Positions 1-9,666 of a stretch of 64,000 bases of DNA are shown piece by piece. Made by a program: the position numbers and the translations under genes. Every line of letters starts with the position of its first letter. The first letter of the stretch is position 1. A model generated the notes under the pieces. It made no database searches, was not told the DNA's origin, and worked only from the letters and a program-made list of their open reading frames with translations. This stretch comes from Cryomorphaceae bacterium (lineage in GTDB: Bacteria; Bacteroidota; Bacteroidia; Flavobacteriales; ECT2AJA-044), in assembly GCA_017798125.1 (NCBI GenBank), contig CP059070.1, forward strand, positions 434,001 to 498,000, read 5' to 3'.

Positions 1-61
1 GCTACCGAAGGCTCCACATGAAGTTCCGTAGGGCTCATAGACAATACAAAAGTACGGGTTT

Positions 62-733
62 TTAGCGCTTCCCTTCGACCACCAAAACGAGTTCGCCCTT
101 TGCTTTGTTCGCCTCAAATTCGGCGTGCAACTCCCCGAGGGTGCCGCGGTGGTAGGTTTCGTACAGCTTGCTGATTTCCCGGACAAGAGTGGCCCTACGG
201 GCCGATCCAAACACATCGCTCAAATCACCCAAGGTCTTGACAATCTTGTGCGGTGACTCATAGAACACCATGGTCCGCGGCTCTTCCGCCAATTCCTTCA
301 GTCGCGTTTGTCGTCCTTTCTTCACCGGCAAAAAACCCTCAAAGGTGAAGCGATCATTGGGTAGGCCTGCGGCCACTACGGCAGGAATCATGGCCGTGGC
401 ACCCGGCAAGCACTCGACTTCCACCCCAGCTTCCGTCGCTGCACGAGCCAAGAGAAAGCCCGGGTCCGAAATTCCCGGCGTTCCCGCATCGGTGATGAGC
501 GCATAGGTCACTTCTCCGGACAATTCGCGGACCAGCGATTCGCTGATCTTGTGTTCGTTGTGCATGTGGTACGCGCGCATGGGCGTATCAATAGCGTAGT
601 GCTTCAGTAATTTCCCAGAAGTCCGGGTATCCTCTGCTAGAATCAGATCGGCTTGCTTCAATACCTCCAGAGCTCGGAGCGTAATGTCTCCGAGGTTACC
701 AATCGGAGTGGGCACCAGCACCAGCCTTCCCAT
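62..733 (-). CDS. rsmI: 16S rRNA 2'-O-methyltransferase RsmI
   Basis: SAM-dependent methyltransferase of the tetrapyrrole-methylase fold that in known members 2'-O-methylates C1402 of 16S rRNA in the ribosomal P site. Visible motifs are the N-terminal VPTPIGNLGDIT, the AEDTRTS block, the glycine-rich LITDAGTPGISDPG loop near residues 80-93, and FYESPHKI in the second half. The 223 residues cover the catalytic domain; many RsmI proteins are longer at the C-terminus. The gene starts at ATG 733, one base after the stop of the upstream gene on the same strand, so the two are probably co-transcribed. An in-gene palindrome of the dispersed family lies at 191-206. Confidence 0.95.
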   Translation of the reverse strand: MGRLVLVPTPIGNLGDITLRALEVLKQADLILAEDTRTSGKLLKHYAIDTPMRAYHMHNEHKISESLVRELSGEVTYALITDAGTPGISDPGFLLARAATEAGVEVECLPGATAMIPAVVAAGLPNDRFTFEGFLPVKKGRQTRLKELAEEPRTMVFYESPHKIVKTLGDLSDVFGSARRATLVREISKLYETYHRGTLGELHAEFEANKAKGELVLVVEGKR

Positions 734-734
734 C

Positions 735-1307
735 TCAGCTAAAGTGACGTTCGATCAATTCCATGAATCGAGTTTCAAACTCCTCTTGCTCGGACCAATT
801 GTAATCCGGCTTGACGACGTGTTCCACGAAGTTGCGCGCTTCCACGAAGGTGCTCATGGTGTTCAATTGGGAAATGACCCGGTTGAAATCGTCCTGATTG
901 CGATCAAAGAGCTTGTTGACAAAGGCCCATCGATCATTGAAGTCAATTAAAATCTTTGAGGGTTGCGGGCCCTTCTTGTCTCCCGAAGTCACCGCCGGGA
1001 TGGCCGTTTCTACTTGGGCGACCTGCTCGGGTTCTGGTGTTTCCGCTTTTACCTCAACTGCCTTAGGCACCTCAGGTGCAGGAGTTGCGGATTTCGGAGA
1101 TGAAGGCAGGGGATCCGATGCCATCAATCGGTCCGCGGGCGGAGCCGGGGGAATGGCCGACTTTGGATTCTGCTCTTCCGCATAGCGCAATTCCACCAAT
1201 CCCTCGTACACGTCACGGGCCAAATGAACCAATTCACTAGCCTCGGCAGAGTCCCAATTCGTACGCAGTTGTTCCAATCGCGCCGCAAGGCGCTCCTTTG
1301 CTTTCAT
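735..1307 (-). CDS. Conserved hypothetical protein, Pro/Glu/Ala-rich linker
   Basis: A 190-residue protein with no enzyme motif that I recognise. Residues 1-45 look helical and charged. Residues 50-110 form a low-complexity linker rich in Pro, Ala, Glu and Val. The last 80 residues form a compact acidic/aromatic domain (with [16 protein letters not shown] and [10 protein letters not shown]) that resembles short helical domains of hypothetical Bacteroidota proteins. There is no signal peptide or membrane segment, so it should be cytoplasmic. It ends directly before rsmI in the same direction and diverges from tdk across about 55 bases. The function is unknown. Confidence 0.75.
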   Translation of the reverse strand: MKAKERLAARLEQLRTNWDSAEASELVHLARDVYEGLVELRYAEEQNPKSAIPPAPPADRLMASDPLPSSPKSATPAPEVPKAVEVKAETPEPEQVAQVETAIPAVTSGDKKGPQPSKILIDFNDRWAFVNKLFDRNQDDFNRVISQLNTMSTFVEARNFVEHVVKPDYNWSEQEEFETRFMELIERHFS

Positions 1308-1361
1308 CGATGTCCGTTTATTCTCGTTAAAGGTATATTTTTACGCTATATTTCCCTGACG

Positions 1362-1949
1362 ATGTTTCTGGAAAACACCATAAATCACACCAAGCAGAGT
1401 GGCTGGATCGAGGTCATCACGGGCTGCATGTTTAGCGGCAAGACCGAAGAGCTCATCCGACGATTGAAGCGAGCGAAATTCGCCAAGCAACAGGTGGAGA
1501 TTTTTAAGCCAACGGTTGATGATCGATACGATCAGACCGCTGTGGTGTCCCATGATCAAAACGCCATTCAGAGCACGCCCGTACCTGCGGCGGCCAATAT
1601 TTTGATTCTCGCTCAGAACGTCGACGTGGTAGGGATTGACGAAGCGCAATTCTTTGATGACGAAATTGTCAATGTCTGTAATCAACTGGCGAACGAAGGA
1701 AAACGTGTCATTGTCGCGGGCTTGGACTTGGATTACAAAGGGGTGCCCTTCGGGCCGATGCCCTTTCTCATGGCCCACGCCGAGTACGTCACCAAGGTAC
1801 ACGCCATCTGCGCGGAGACCGGTAACCTTGCTCATTATTCACATCGCATTACCGCCGAAGAAGACCTCATCGTGCTTGGAGAGAGCAATGAATATGAGCC
1901 TCTTTCGCGATCGGCCTTTCAAGAAGCCCAGAAAAAGACCGAGTCGTGA
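1362..1949 (+). CDS. tdk: Thymidine kinase (type II)
   Basis: Phosphorylates thymidine to dTMP in nucleotide salvage. The 195-residue protein carries the P-loop [15 protein letters not shown] near residues 16-30, the Walker-B-like [12 protein letters not shown], and the substrate lasso region near residues 140-170 with [13 protein letters not shown]. Only one cysteine of the usual zinc-ribbon pairs is obvious there, as I recall for other Bacteroidota Tdk proteins. I chose ATG 1362 because the frame upstream shows no family resemblance and the length then fits. The stop overlaps the GTG start of murF-alr (GTGA), so the two are translationally coupled. A TATATTTC sequence at about 1347-1354 may be its -7 element. 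Confidence 0.93.
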   Translation: MFLENTINHTKQSGWIEVITGCMFSGKTEELIRRLKRAKFAKQQVEIFKPTVDDRYDQTAVVSHDQNAIQSTPVPAAANILILAQNVDVVGIDEAQFFDDEIVNVCNQLANEGKRVIVAGLDLDYKGVPFGPMPFLMAHAEYVTKVHAICAETGNLAHYSHRITAEEDLIVLGESNEYEPLSRSAFQEAQKKTES

Positions 1950-4360
1950 AGTATTCGGTCCAACAAGTGGCCGAATTCACGCATGGAGAACTCCATGCTT
2001 CCGATGATCATGATCGGGTCATTCAACGCGTCTATTTCGATTCTCGAAGAATCAACAAACCCCTAAATGCCCTCTTTGTAGCGCTCAAGACGGAACAAAA
2101 CGACGGGCATAAGTACCTCTCGGATGCCTATGATCACGGGGTCCGGAGCTTTTTGGTATCCAGTTTGCCCACTGAGGAACTTGAGGGCGCCGCCTTTATC
2201 CTTGTTGAAAACACTCTAGATGCCCTCCAAAATTTGGCCACAGAACATCGCCGAAGCTTTGAGGGGCCCTTGATTGCCATCACCGGTAGCAACGGAAAAA
2301 CCATCGTCAAGGAATGGGCCGCTACCTTGCTCACCGGACACGGAAAGGTGCACAAAACGCCCTCGAGCTACAACTCCCAGATTGGTGTTGCCTTGAGTCT
2401 TTTGGGCCTGCGGCCCGATCACCAGGTCGGTGTGTTCGAAGCCGGGATCAGCCAGCCCGGAGAAATGGCCGCCTTGCGCGAAATGCTCGAGCCCACCATT
2501 GGCCTCATCACCAATATTGGCCAGGCACACGCGGAGAACTTCCCCAACCAGCAAGAGAAGCTCAAAGAAAAGCTGAGCCTATTTGACGGCTGTCCAGTGC
2601 TCATATACGAAGCTGATAATCCCTTGATTGTTCAAGGCATTCAGGACTATCCTTGGGAAGTCAGACCCCGACTCTTGGGCTGGAGCCGAACCGAAAGCGA
2701 CTTTCTAGTCTGGACGGATGAGCTGGCCGAGTTAGTCCCTTATAAGGATGCCGCGCGGCAAGAAGACGCCGCCCACGCTACGGCCATCGCCACCGCCTTG
2801 GGCCTTCACTTAGACAAACTGAAAGCGGAATTGAGCAAACTTCCGGAGGTGGAGATGAGGGTTCAGCTGACCCGAGGCCGAAACAGCAGTACGCTGATCA
2901 ACGACTTTTACAACTCGGATTGGGAATCGATTGAGAATGCCTTGAGCTTTTTGAGCGAACAAAAGCAGAATCCCAAGAAGAGTATTGTTTTGACAGACCT
3001 TGTGGAAAACAGTCACGACGAAGGGCTCTATCGTCGCTTAGCACAACGTCTGAAGGACTTTAATCCGCATCAACTCATTGTCGTAGGGCCCCAATGGAAA
3101 CAGTTCATGGATGAATTGCCCGAGGATGCTCATTGGTTCGATTCCACTGGAAGCCTCCTTGCAGAACTCAACACTTTTGACTTCCAAAATGTCGCCCTCT
3201 TGCTCAAGGGAGCACGCCCCTATGCTCTGGAACGCGTAGCGCGGAGACTCTCATTCCGTGAGCACCCTACTGTCTTGGAAATTCGGACCCATCTGCTCAC
3301 CCACAACTTGCGGTATTTCAGGCAGCGAATCGACAAGGGAACCCAGCTCATGGCCATGGTCAAAGCCTTCAGCTATGGTACGGGAACCTTCGAAATCGCC
3401 AATATTTTGCGCTACCATCAAGTAGACTATTTGGCTGTCGCCTATCCCGACGAAGGGGTTCATTTGCGTCGCCAAGGAATTGACCTTCCGATTCTGGTTT
3501 TAAATTCGGAGCAGCGCAATTTTGAGGTCATCGTTGAGCACGAACTTGAGCCGGAAATCTATTCCCTTGGTCATTTGCAGCGCTTTGTCCTTCAAGCCGA
3601 AATGCTCGGCGTAAAAAGCTATCCCATTCAACTGAAAATTGAAACGGGAATGAATCGTTTAGGATTGGCCGAAGAAGACCTCGAAGATGCCATTCGCATC
3701 ATTCAAGACTCCACTTCTATACAAGTTAAGGCCGCCTTTACTCATCTGGCAGCGGCAGATGATCCGAAAGAACGTGCATTTAGCTTGGAGCAAATTGCCC
3801 GATTTGAACGGTGTACGCAAGCCCTTGAAGATGGCTTGGGCTATTCCTTCTTGAAACATGTCCTCAATTCATCCGGTATCTCCAATTTCCCGCAAGCCCA
3901 GTTCGACCTTGTTCGTTTGGGTATCGGGCTCTACGGAGTATCCAATGACCCTTCGGAGCAGCAGCACTTGCGCCTCGTGGGGCGATGGGTGAGTGAAGTA
4001 GCACAAATCAAGCATGTGAAAGCCGGGGAAACAGTGGGCTATGGACGTGCCTTTAAAGCGGAGAAGGATACGCGAATAGCAACCATATCCTTGGGGTATG
4101 CCGATGGACTTTCCCGACGCTTGGGAGAAGGGGTTGGCCAACTGTACTGGAAAGATCAAGGCTTCCCGATCGCGGGACGCGTGTGCATGGACATGTGTAT
4201 GCTGGACATTGGTGATGCCCCTATTCAAGAAGGTGATGAAATTGTGGTATTTGAACGGCCCGAGCAGCTCTTGGACCTGGCCCGAGCGTTGGGCACCATT
4301 CCGTACGAAGTCTTGACTTCTATCTCGACGCGTGTTCGTCGGGTGTACCTTCAGGAATAG
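1946..4360 (+). CDS. murF-alr: Bifunctional MurF ligase / alanine racemase fusion
   Basis: An 804-residue fusion. The N-terminal ~430 residues are UDP-MurNAc-tripeptide:D-Ala-D-Ala ligase, with the ATP loop TGSNGKT at residues 113-119 and the Mur middle-domain motif [11 protein letters not shown]. The C-terminal ~370 residues are a PLP alanine racemase with the Schiff-base lysine at about K473 ([10 protein letters not shown]), the catalytic tyrosine block [11 protein letters not shown] and the [10 protein letters not shown] motif. Racemase makes D-Ala, and MurF adds the D-Ala-D-Ala dipeptide to the peptidoglycan precursor, so the fusion joins the first and last steps of that branch. It is well known in Bacteroidota. 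The start is GTG overlapping the tdk stop; the 3' end overlaps the convergent membrane gene by about 40 bases. Confidence 0.95.
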   Translation: MKYSVQQVAEFTHGELHASDDHDRVIQRVYFDSRRINKPLNALFVALKTEQNDGHKYLSDAYDHGVRSFLVSSLPTEELEGAAFILVENTLDALQNLATEHRRSFEGPLIAITGSNGKTIVKEWAATLLTGHGKVHKTPSSYNSQIGVALSLLGLRPDHQVGVFEAGISQPGEMAALREMLEPTIGLITNIGQAHAENFPNQQEKLKEKLSLFDGCPVLIYEADNPLIVQGIQDYPWEVRPRLLGWSRTESDFLVWTDELAELVPYKDAARQEDAAHATAIATALGLHLDKLKAELSKLPEVEMRVQLTRGRNSSTLINDFYNSDWESIENALSFLSEQKQNPKKSIVLTDLVENSHDEGLYRRLAQRLKDFNPHQLIVVGPQWKQFMDELPEDAHWFDSTGSLLAELNTFDFQNVALLLKGARPYALERVARRLSFREHPTVLEIRTHLLTHNLRYFRQRIDKGTQLMAMVKAFSYGTGTFEIANILRYHQVDYLAVAYPDEGVHLRRQGIDLPILVLNSEQRNFEVIVEHELEPEIYSLGHLQRFVLQAEMLGVKSYPIQLKIETGMNRLGLAEEDLEDAIRIIQDSTSIQVKAAFTHLAAADDPKERAFSLEQIARFERCTQALEDGLGYSFLKHVLNSSGISNFPQAQFDLVRLGIGLYGVSNDPSEQQHLRLVGRWVSEVAQIKHVKAGETVGYGRAFKAEKDTRIATISLGYADGLSRRLGEGVGQLYWKDQGFPIAGRVCMDMCMLDIGDAPIQEGDEIVVFERPEQLLDLARALGTIPYEVLTSISTRVRRVYLQE

Positions 4361-6095
4361 CCTTCCATCCCAGACCAAAATAAGTGGCGAAAGAGAGCCA
4401 AAACGCATAGAAAAACAAGCCGGTCTCTCGAAGCAGCATATGCTCGGTCATCATCGAACCCATCAAGGCCACGACGAGGACCACAAGCACCCAGTTTTTT
4501 TCCCGAACCGCGTGAATTCCTATGAAAATGAAAATCCCCAGAAAAAGTAGAACGCCAATCCAGCCGTAATCAATACCGATCTGAAGGTATTGGTTATGGG
4601 TGTTGAAATGGCTGTCATAGACCTCTAGGGCATTGTCCAAGCGCTTAGGAACCGGCGCTTGAGAAGGCGTCACAGGTCCTAGGTCCCAAATTTTCATTTG
4701 CCTCAAGCGCACGTCCGAGGCCATGTATTTGCTCGACAGGAACTCCACCTTAGGCTTTCCTGCGACGAAATAGGCATCGCGTTCTAAACCCGCTCCAGCT
4801 GCTTTTTCCCTTGCCCAGGTCACGGCTTTTTTATTGTGCCAGACGGCCACCCCTCCACGAGTGCGGTCGAAGGCCTCGAAGTAGATGCGGTACAAATGTC
4901 CGGGAGTGCATTCGGTGTAGGCCAGACCCACAAAGCCCGAACTATCGTTTTTAAAGCGGGCTTCTTCGCCTTTCCAATCTACTGTAGAAGTGGGTGTCGC
5001 CCGAAAGGAAACGGGAACGGTGTTTGAAGCATCGAGATAGACGGGTGGCGTTTCGGGCCAGGGATAAAAATCGCGTAAGAAGGCCTCCCGAAACTGAAGG
5101 TCAGATTGCACCACTGCTGCGGGAGGTATCGTGTCGGCTGCCTCTTGCAATTGCTGTATGGCCTTTCCACTCAAAAGACGTTCGGCTTCATGGGTTCCCC
5201 ATCCAAGAAGTGGGCGTTCAGACCAAAGCTCAGCAGCAGTGGTCCACAAGTACCAGCGGCTATTGATGCGCTCATGACTCGAAGCCCCAAGTGTAGAGCT
5301 AAGCTCTTCACCCAGCCCTAAAACACGCTTCCGGGTCATCGGTGGTGCCAAGAGTGCCGCGGTAAAACCAAGAACGAAGAGCACCAAAAGAATTCGACTC
5401 TGACGAGGGCTCTTGAGCGGGCTTTGAAGGATAAGCCAAAGGGGAAAGAGAAGAACCAAAAGGGCAATTTGGGTACGGGAGGCCAATAAGAAAAGGCTTG
5501 CGGTGAGAAAGAAGATCGCAAACTTTTTCATCGTGCCGTAGGCACTACTTCTGGTGAATATCCCCAAGGCAAACAATGCATAAAGTGCGGTGTAGGCCGC
5601 TTGCTGTTCCAGGAAGAAGGAGAGTCGGCTGTAAAAGAGGTAGTTGAGTGGTGAGACGGCATCGCCCGTGTCTTTGAATTGGAGGTAGTTGACGCATCCA
5701 AATCCTAAACTCAAAAGGAGGCTGAGCACCACGGACCAGGCGAAGATGTCAAAAATCTGGTCAATGCGGCGCTGCGATAGTCGAGGGCCGAGGGCCACGC
5801 TCAAGGGAGCAAAGAAGAGGGGAGTCATTCGTCCAAATTCATCCCATGCGGATGAGGGGTGGTCCGAAAGGAATGCGCCCAGGGCAATCAAGAAGACTAG
5901 ACCCATTTGACCCGCAAAAAGTACGCGAGCACTTTTGAGCTTGGGTAAAGACCAGGGATACTGAAGGAGCCAAGCTGCCCAAAAAACGATAAGGCCCCAT
6001 GTTGGTGGAACCCATCGTTGAAATGGCATCGTGGCCGCAAAAAAAACAAGGCTATAGAAATACAGCCTTGTCTTTAATTCTTTATCCCATCGCAT
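4320..6095 (-). CDS. O-antigen ligase/polymerase-like membrane protein
   Basis: A polytopic 591-residue inner-membrane protein with about ten hydrophobic segments: most lie in residues 10-240, and the last three in residues 510-580. A large exported loop lies at roughly residues 265-510. The block just after the sixth or seventh helix (HERINSRWYLWTTAAEL followed by RPLLGWGTH) matches the Wzy_C/O-antigen-ligase family, whose members join or polymerise undecaprenyl-linked glycans outside the inner membrane. The exported loop contains a beta-rich insertion unlike classic WaaL. No other glycan genes are nearby, so the substrate is unknown. A possible -7 element TACTTTAG (minus strand, 6111-6118) overlaps the end of ctpA upstream. 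Confidence 0.8.
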   Translation of the reverse strand: MRWDKELKTRLYFYSLVFFAATMPFQRWVPPTWGLIVFWAAWLLQYPWSLPKLKSARVLFAGQMGLVFLIALGAFLSDHPSSAWDEFGRMTPLFFAPLSVALGPRLSQRRIDQIFDIFAWSVVLSLLLSLGFGCVNYLQFKDTGDAVSPLNYLFYSRLSFFLEQQAAYTALYALFALGIFTRSSAYGTMKKFAIFFLTASLFLLASRTQIALLVLLFPLWLILQSPLKSPRQSRILLVLFVLGFTAALLAPPMTRKRVLGLGEELSSTLGASSHERINSRWYLWTTAAELWSERPLLGWGTHEAERLLSGKAIQQLQEAADTIPPAAVVQSDLQFREAFLRDFYPWPETPPVYLDASNTVPVSFRATPTSTVDWKGEEARFKNDSSGFVGLAYTECTPGHLYRIYFEAFDRTRGGVAVWHNKKAVTWAREKAAGAGLERDAYFVAGKPKVEFLSSKYMASDVRLRQMKIWDLGPVTPSQAPVPKRLDNALEVYDSHFNTHNQYLQIGIDYGWIGVLLFLGIFIFIGIHAVREKNWVLVVLVVALMGSMMTEHMLLRETGLFFYAFWLSFATYFGLGWKAIPEGTPDEHASR

Positions 6096-6105
6096 AGCGG
6101 TGTGC

Positions 6106-7770
6106 TTAGTCCGCTAAAGTAAGAATATCGTTGTACTCCTCTGGATTGACCAAGACACGGAGGGCTTCCAAGCGCGACGGATCATTCTCAAGGGAAGCTT
6201 GAATTCTTCCTTTGCGGTAGTAGTAGCGCTGTGCGATTTCTACGCGAAGCGCTTCTTCAATTTCGCTGCGGTACTTGTAAATGTCGTTCTTCTTGTGCTC
6301 ATCAAGCTCTTGCTTCATGCGCTCCAATTCTCCTTCAAGGGCTTCGAAGTATTTCTCCTCCTCTGCCGTCTTGAGCAGTTGGTCGTACTTCTTCTCTGTA
6401 TCGGTTTTGAACTCGAACTCGCGTTCGCGGACAAAGGCGACGAACTCGTCGTACTCCGCATCCGAGAGGGCAAAGGCGTCTGGAGCGTCGATGCTGTCGT
6501 GTTCAAAGTAGTACTTGTTGGCATAGTCAAAGACAATGCTCTGGGAGATGAGTGCTCGAGACACCTCGTGGTAATCACGTCCATCTACGTCTACGTCTGG
6601 TCCAATACCGGCTCCGTCATAAACGGTACGCCCATTGGCTGTTTCAAAGGGAGTACGCAGTGAGTCCGGAATGCGTTTTACTTTACCGTCTTCATCGCGC
6701 TCAGAGTAGTTGATGGCTTGAATGCATCGTCCACTTGGGGTGTAGTACTTAGCGATGGTCACCTTGAGCTGCGCATTGTAGCTCAATTTACGCGGCTGCT
6801 GCACTAGGCCTTTCCCAAAGGTTTGCTCCCCAATGATCACGGCGCGATCCAAATCTTGAAGGGTTCCCGAAACGATCTCAGAGGCCGAAGCCGACCCTTG
6901 GTTGACCAAAATAGCGAGTGGAATTTCAGTATCCAAAGGCTCGTTGATACCACGATAAGTTTTGTCCCACTCCTTAACTTTTCCTCGTGTGCTGACAATT
7001 TCAGTTCCTTTCGGTACAAAGAAGTTCACGATGTTCACCGCTTCGCGTAGGAGTCCACCAGGGTTTCCACGAAGGTCAAGGACTAGACCTTTGAGTTCAC
7101 CATCTTCATTGAGGTCCTTGTAAGCCGCCTTGATATCGCGCGATGCTTTATCCGTAAAGCTCGAAAGCTTAATGTAGCCAACGCCATTTTCCAGCATTCC
7201 GTAGTAGGGCACGCAGTCCACCTGGATTTTTCCGCGGGTCAAGGTCTTGGTAAACTCTTCATCGGTCCACGGTCGACGTACGCGAATTTCTACGTCACTT
7301 CCCGCCTCGCCTTTGAGCACCTCGCTCGTTTGAGAAGTGGTAAATCCTTTCACTGATTTTCCATCTACTTCCAGCAGAATGTCCCCGGCTTTTAGACCCG
7401 CTTCATCAGCGGGGAACCCTAAGTAGGGCTCAGAAATCATAATCATCTCGTCTTGACGGCGAATCAACGCGCCAATTCCACCGTATTCACCGGTGGTCTG
7501 AAAACGAAAGTCTTCGATCTTAGATTCTGGAATGTAATTGGTGTAAGGATCCAGGGATTCCAACATAGCGTCGATACCTGTTTTGACCAGGTCCCCCGGC
7601 TCAATCTCATCCACGTAATACGTGTTGAGTTCCTGAAATAATGTGGTGAAGATGTCCAACTGCTTGGAGATCTCGAAGTAACTGCCTTGAAAAGCGCTGC
7701 CGACCAACAATACCGCTACCAATCCGATAGCCATTAATCCGCGCTTCAAGCTTGTGAGTAGAATTTTCAT
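6106..7770 (-). CDS. ctpA: S41 C-terminal processing peptidase (CtpA/Prc family)
   Basis: Periplasmic serine protease that trims or degrades proteins from their C-termini. The 554-residue product has an N-terminal signal/anchor segment (residues 10-26). A PDZ domain at roughly residues 85-170 contains ADEAGLKAGDILLEVDG. The S41 core has the nucleophile at about S295 within GSASASEI and the general base at about K320 within GEQTFGKG; the spacing of 25 residues is the same as in E. coli Prc. The last 140 residues are charged and helical. ATG 7770 is preferred because the signal segment begins there and the upstream reading frame would overlap rnpA. It starts 7 bases after the rnpA stop, suggesting co-transcription. 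Confidence 0.92.
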   Translation of the reverse strand: MKILLTSLKRGLMAIGLVAVLLVGSAFQGSYFEISKQLDIFTTLFQELNTYYVDEIEPGDLVKTGIDAMLESLDPYTNYIPESKIEDFRFQTTGEYGGIGALIRRQDEMIMISEPYLGFPADEAGLKAGDILLEVDGKSVKGFTTSQTSEVLKGEAGSDVEIRVRRPWTDEEFTKTLTRGKIQVDCVPYYGMLENGVGYIKLSSFTDKASRDIKAAYKDLNEDGELKGLVLDLRGNPGGLLREAVNIVNFFVPKGTEIVSTRGKVKEWDKTYRGINEPLDTEIPLAILVNQGSASASEIVSGTLQDLDRAVIIGEQTFGKGLVQQPRKLSYNAQLKVTIAKYYTPSGRCIQAINYSERDEDGKVKRIPDSLRTPFETANGRTVYDGAGIGPDVDVDGRDYHEVSRALISQSIVFDYANKYYFEHDSIDAPDAFALSDAEYDEFVAFVREREFEFKTDTEKKYDQLLKTAEEEKYFEALEGELERMKQELDEHKKNDIYKYRSEIEEALRVEIAQRYYYRKGRIQASLENDPSRLEALRVLVNPEEYNDILTLAD

Positions 7771-7777
7771 ATTCAAT

Positions 7778-8158
7778 CTATTTTTCCCGTTCGGCCTGCT
7801 GTTGTAAAAACGCCTCAAAAAGTACACATATTTTCCGCTCCAATTCCTCCAATGGTCGGTCCTCAGAATCGAGGTAGACGATCATAGCGGCGGTCGGTTC
7901 TTGCACCTGCCCTAACCACTCTTCTTTGTGAAGTCTGTAGGCTTCGCGCATTTTGCGTTTGATGCGATTGCGCCTCACGGCGCGATTCACTTTTCGCTTC
8001 GGTACGCTCAAAGCCACCTGGAACGGTTGAGTCACCTCAGGCCCAGAATACCAATGCAATCGAAAGGGATATTGTTTCACGGACTGACCTTCGGAAAACA
8101 GCTTTTCCATGACCTGTGGTGCGGTCAATCGTTCGTTTTTCCGAAAAGTAGGACTCAT
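7778..8158 (-). CDS. rnpA: Ribonuclease P protein component
   Basis: The 126-residue basic protein binds the RNase P RNA and assists 5' maturation of tRNAs. The signature RNR-type motif is clear as AVRRNRIKRKMREAYR near residues 55-70, preceded by the family's FRKNERL and VALSVPKRKVNRAV blocks. In most bacteria rnpA lies next to rpmH; here it sits between hemD and ctpA, a context I associate with Bacteroidota. It begins at ATG 8158, 16 bases after the hemD stop. A variant of the dispersed palindrome occurs at 7968-7986 in the region coding for the conserved arginines. Confidence 0.95.
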   Translation of the reverse strand: MSPTFRKNERLTAPQVMEKLFSEGQSVKQYPFRLHWYSGPEVTQPFQVALSVPKRKVNRAVRRNRIKRKMREAYRLHKEEWLGQVQEPTAAMIVYLDSEDRPLEELERKICVLFEAFLQQQAEREK

Positions 8159-8174
8159 CCGTCTAAAGTACGGC

Positions 8175-8933
8175 TTATTTGCGTCCGTTCGCCTTTTTGA
8201 TGTACTGCTCCAAAGCCATGGTCATGGAAGGAGCATCTTTACTCGGGGCCTGGATGTTCAGCGTCAATCCCGCATCTTCAACAGCCTTCCAGGTCGTTGG
8301 ACCAAATGCTGCGATACGCGTTTCGTTTTGCTCAAAATCCGGGAAGTTCTCCAGCAATGACTTAATTCCGGAAGGGCTAAAGAAAACGAGGATGTCATAG
8401 AGCACATCGCTCAAGTCAGACAAATCACTACAAACGGTCTTGTACAAGATAGCACGTGTGTAGTTGATCTTGGCCTCTTCCAGTGCCGAGGGAATGTTGG
8501 GTTTCAAGATGTCCGATGACGGAAGCAAGAAGGTTTCCTTCTTGTGCTTCTTAATGGTGGGCATCAAGTCCTCAAAACGCGTTTTACCGTAGTAAATCTT
8601 GCGCTTGCGATACACAACGTATTTCTGAAGATAGTAAGCAATGGCCTCAGACATACAGAAGTACTTCATGGTGTCCGGCACATTGAAGCGCGTTTCTTCA
8701 GCAATGCGGAAATAGTTGTCTACCGCGTTGCGACTGGTGAGGATAACTGCCGTATAGTCTGCGAGGTTCACTCGATCTTTGCGGAACTCTGCTGCATCCA
8801 CGGATTCTACGTGGATGAAGGGTCGAAAATCGATTTTAACCTTTTGCTTTTCAGCGAGATCAAAATAGGGAGAGCTCTCTGTCTTGGGTTCTGGCTGTGA
8901 AACCAGAATCGTCTTTACCTTCTTTTCCGCCAT
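8175..8933 (-). CDS. hemD: Uroporphyrinogen-III synthase
   Basis: Cyclises hydroxymethylbilane to uroporphyrinogen III in heme synthesis. The 252-residue protein has the two-domain HemD layout. Recognisable blocks are ILVSQPEPK at the N-terminus, YTAVILTSRNAVDNYF near residues 75-90, LLPSSDILKPNIP near 140, and the C-terminal DILVFFSPSGIKSLLENFP with IAAFGPTTWKAVEDAG. HemD is poorly conserved in sequence, so these blocks and the length carry the call. ATG 8933 is chosen: the upstream frame reads through the end of DUF4271 without homology, and from 8933 the two genes are separated by 14 bases. Confidence 0.9.
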   Translation of the reverse strand: MAEKKVKTILVSQPEPKTESSPYFDLAEKQKVKIDFRPFIHVESVDAAEFRKDRVNLADYTAVILTSRNAVDNYFRIAEETRFNVPDTMKYFCMSEAIAYYLQKYVVYRKRKIYYGKTRFEDLMPTIKKHKKETFLLPSSDILKPNIPSALEEAKINYTRAILYKTVCSDLSDLSDVLYDILVFFSPSGIKSLLENFPDFEQNETRIAAFGPTTWKAVEDAGLTLNIQAPSKDAPSMTMALEQYIKKANGRK

Positions 8934-8947
8934 TTCGTTTGCTTCCG

Positions 8948-9619
8948 TTAAACCGAAATAGTCAACCACTTCGCCATGAGCAGAATAGGGGCTATTTCGA
9001 GGCCGCAAATGTACAAAATTAAATAGTAGAAGGAAAGCCGGGTTTGCTTAAGTAACTTTCGGAAAATCTGGACGTAACCCCACAGCAACAACACTCCTCC
9101 AAGCCCCAATCCCAGCCAGATGACCAAACGCTGTCCCAGCGGGAGATACAAGGACAAAAGACTACCCACAAACCAGATCCCTCCAACCAAAACGGCATTG
9201 GAATATCGTCGAAGGAGGGCATAACGAACCAATGACTCTACGCGGAACAAGCGCCCGACAAAGAGGACAATTGCGGTCCGAAAGAGGTAAAAAAGCAAAA
9301 AGAGTGACGATATCAGCCCGAAGGTCAACACATTGGGTCTAGAGAACCAACCGTAGAACTCACCTAAGCGGACGGTCACGAAACCCAAACTCATAAAAAA
9401 TAGAATACCGATCGGAATATTGAAGTTGTTGAACAACCATCGCTCTTCCCGAGCATAGAGGTTCACATACTGCTCGCTGAATAGGCTGCCCGTGAATTGA
9501 CGAAATCGCAGAGGATAAGTCATCCTCACGTAGGCCAAAACTGTAAGCCAAATAAAAGCCAATAGCGTTAGCCAATCTCGGCCGCCAATCGAGCGTTCTA
9601 TAACGTCCAACTCCTGCAT
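8948..9619 (-). CDS. DUF4271 membrane protein
   Basis: A 223-residue integral membrane protein with six or seven hydrophobic helices and no soluble domain. Its position directly upstream of hemD is typical of the DUF4271 family of Bacteroidota, and the sequence (LVRYALLRRY near the middle and the C-terminal FYYLILYICGLEIAPILL block) fits that family. The function is unknown; the constant neighbourhood hints at a link to heme supply or membrane maturation, but this is inference only. The start at ATG 9619 (MQELDV) is favoured over the GTG-like start five codons upstream because it gives a natural N-terminus before helix 1. Confidence 0.8.
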   Translation of the reverse strand: MQELDVIERSIGGRDWLTLLAFIWLTVLAYVRMTYPLRFRQFTGSLFSEQYVNLYAREERWLFNNFNIPIGILFFMSLGFVTVRLGEFYGWFSRPNVLTFGLISSLFLLFYLFRTAIVLFVGRLFRVESLVRYALLRRYSNAVLVGGIWFVGSLLSLYLPLGQRLVIWLGLGLGGVLLLWGYVQIFRKLLKQTRLSFYYLILYICGLEIAPILLMAKWLTISV

Positions 9620-9666
9620 GCCGGCAAGGTACAAAAGGAGTCGGGTAGAAAAATTACCTTAGCATA

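Noticed and set aside
1224-1361. Longer N-terminus for thymidine kinase
   Set aside because: The extra 46 residues overlap the divergent gene and show no thymidine-kinase similarity.
8163-8170. TACTTTAG upstream of rnpA as a promoter
   Set aside because: The predicted start would fall on the ATG itself; co-transcription with hemD fits better.
9624-9631. TACCTTGC as a DUF4271 promoter
   Set aside because: It lies too close to ATG 9619 and deviates from the consensus at the last base.
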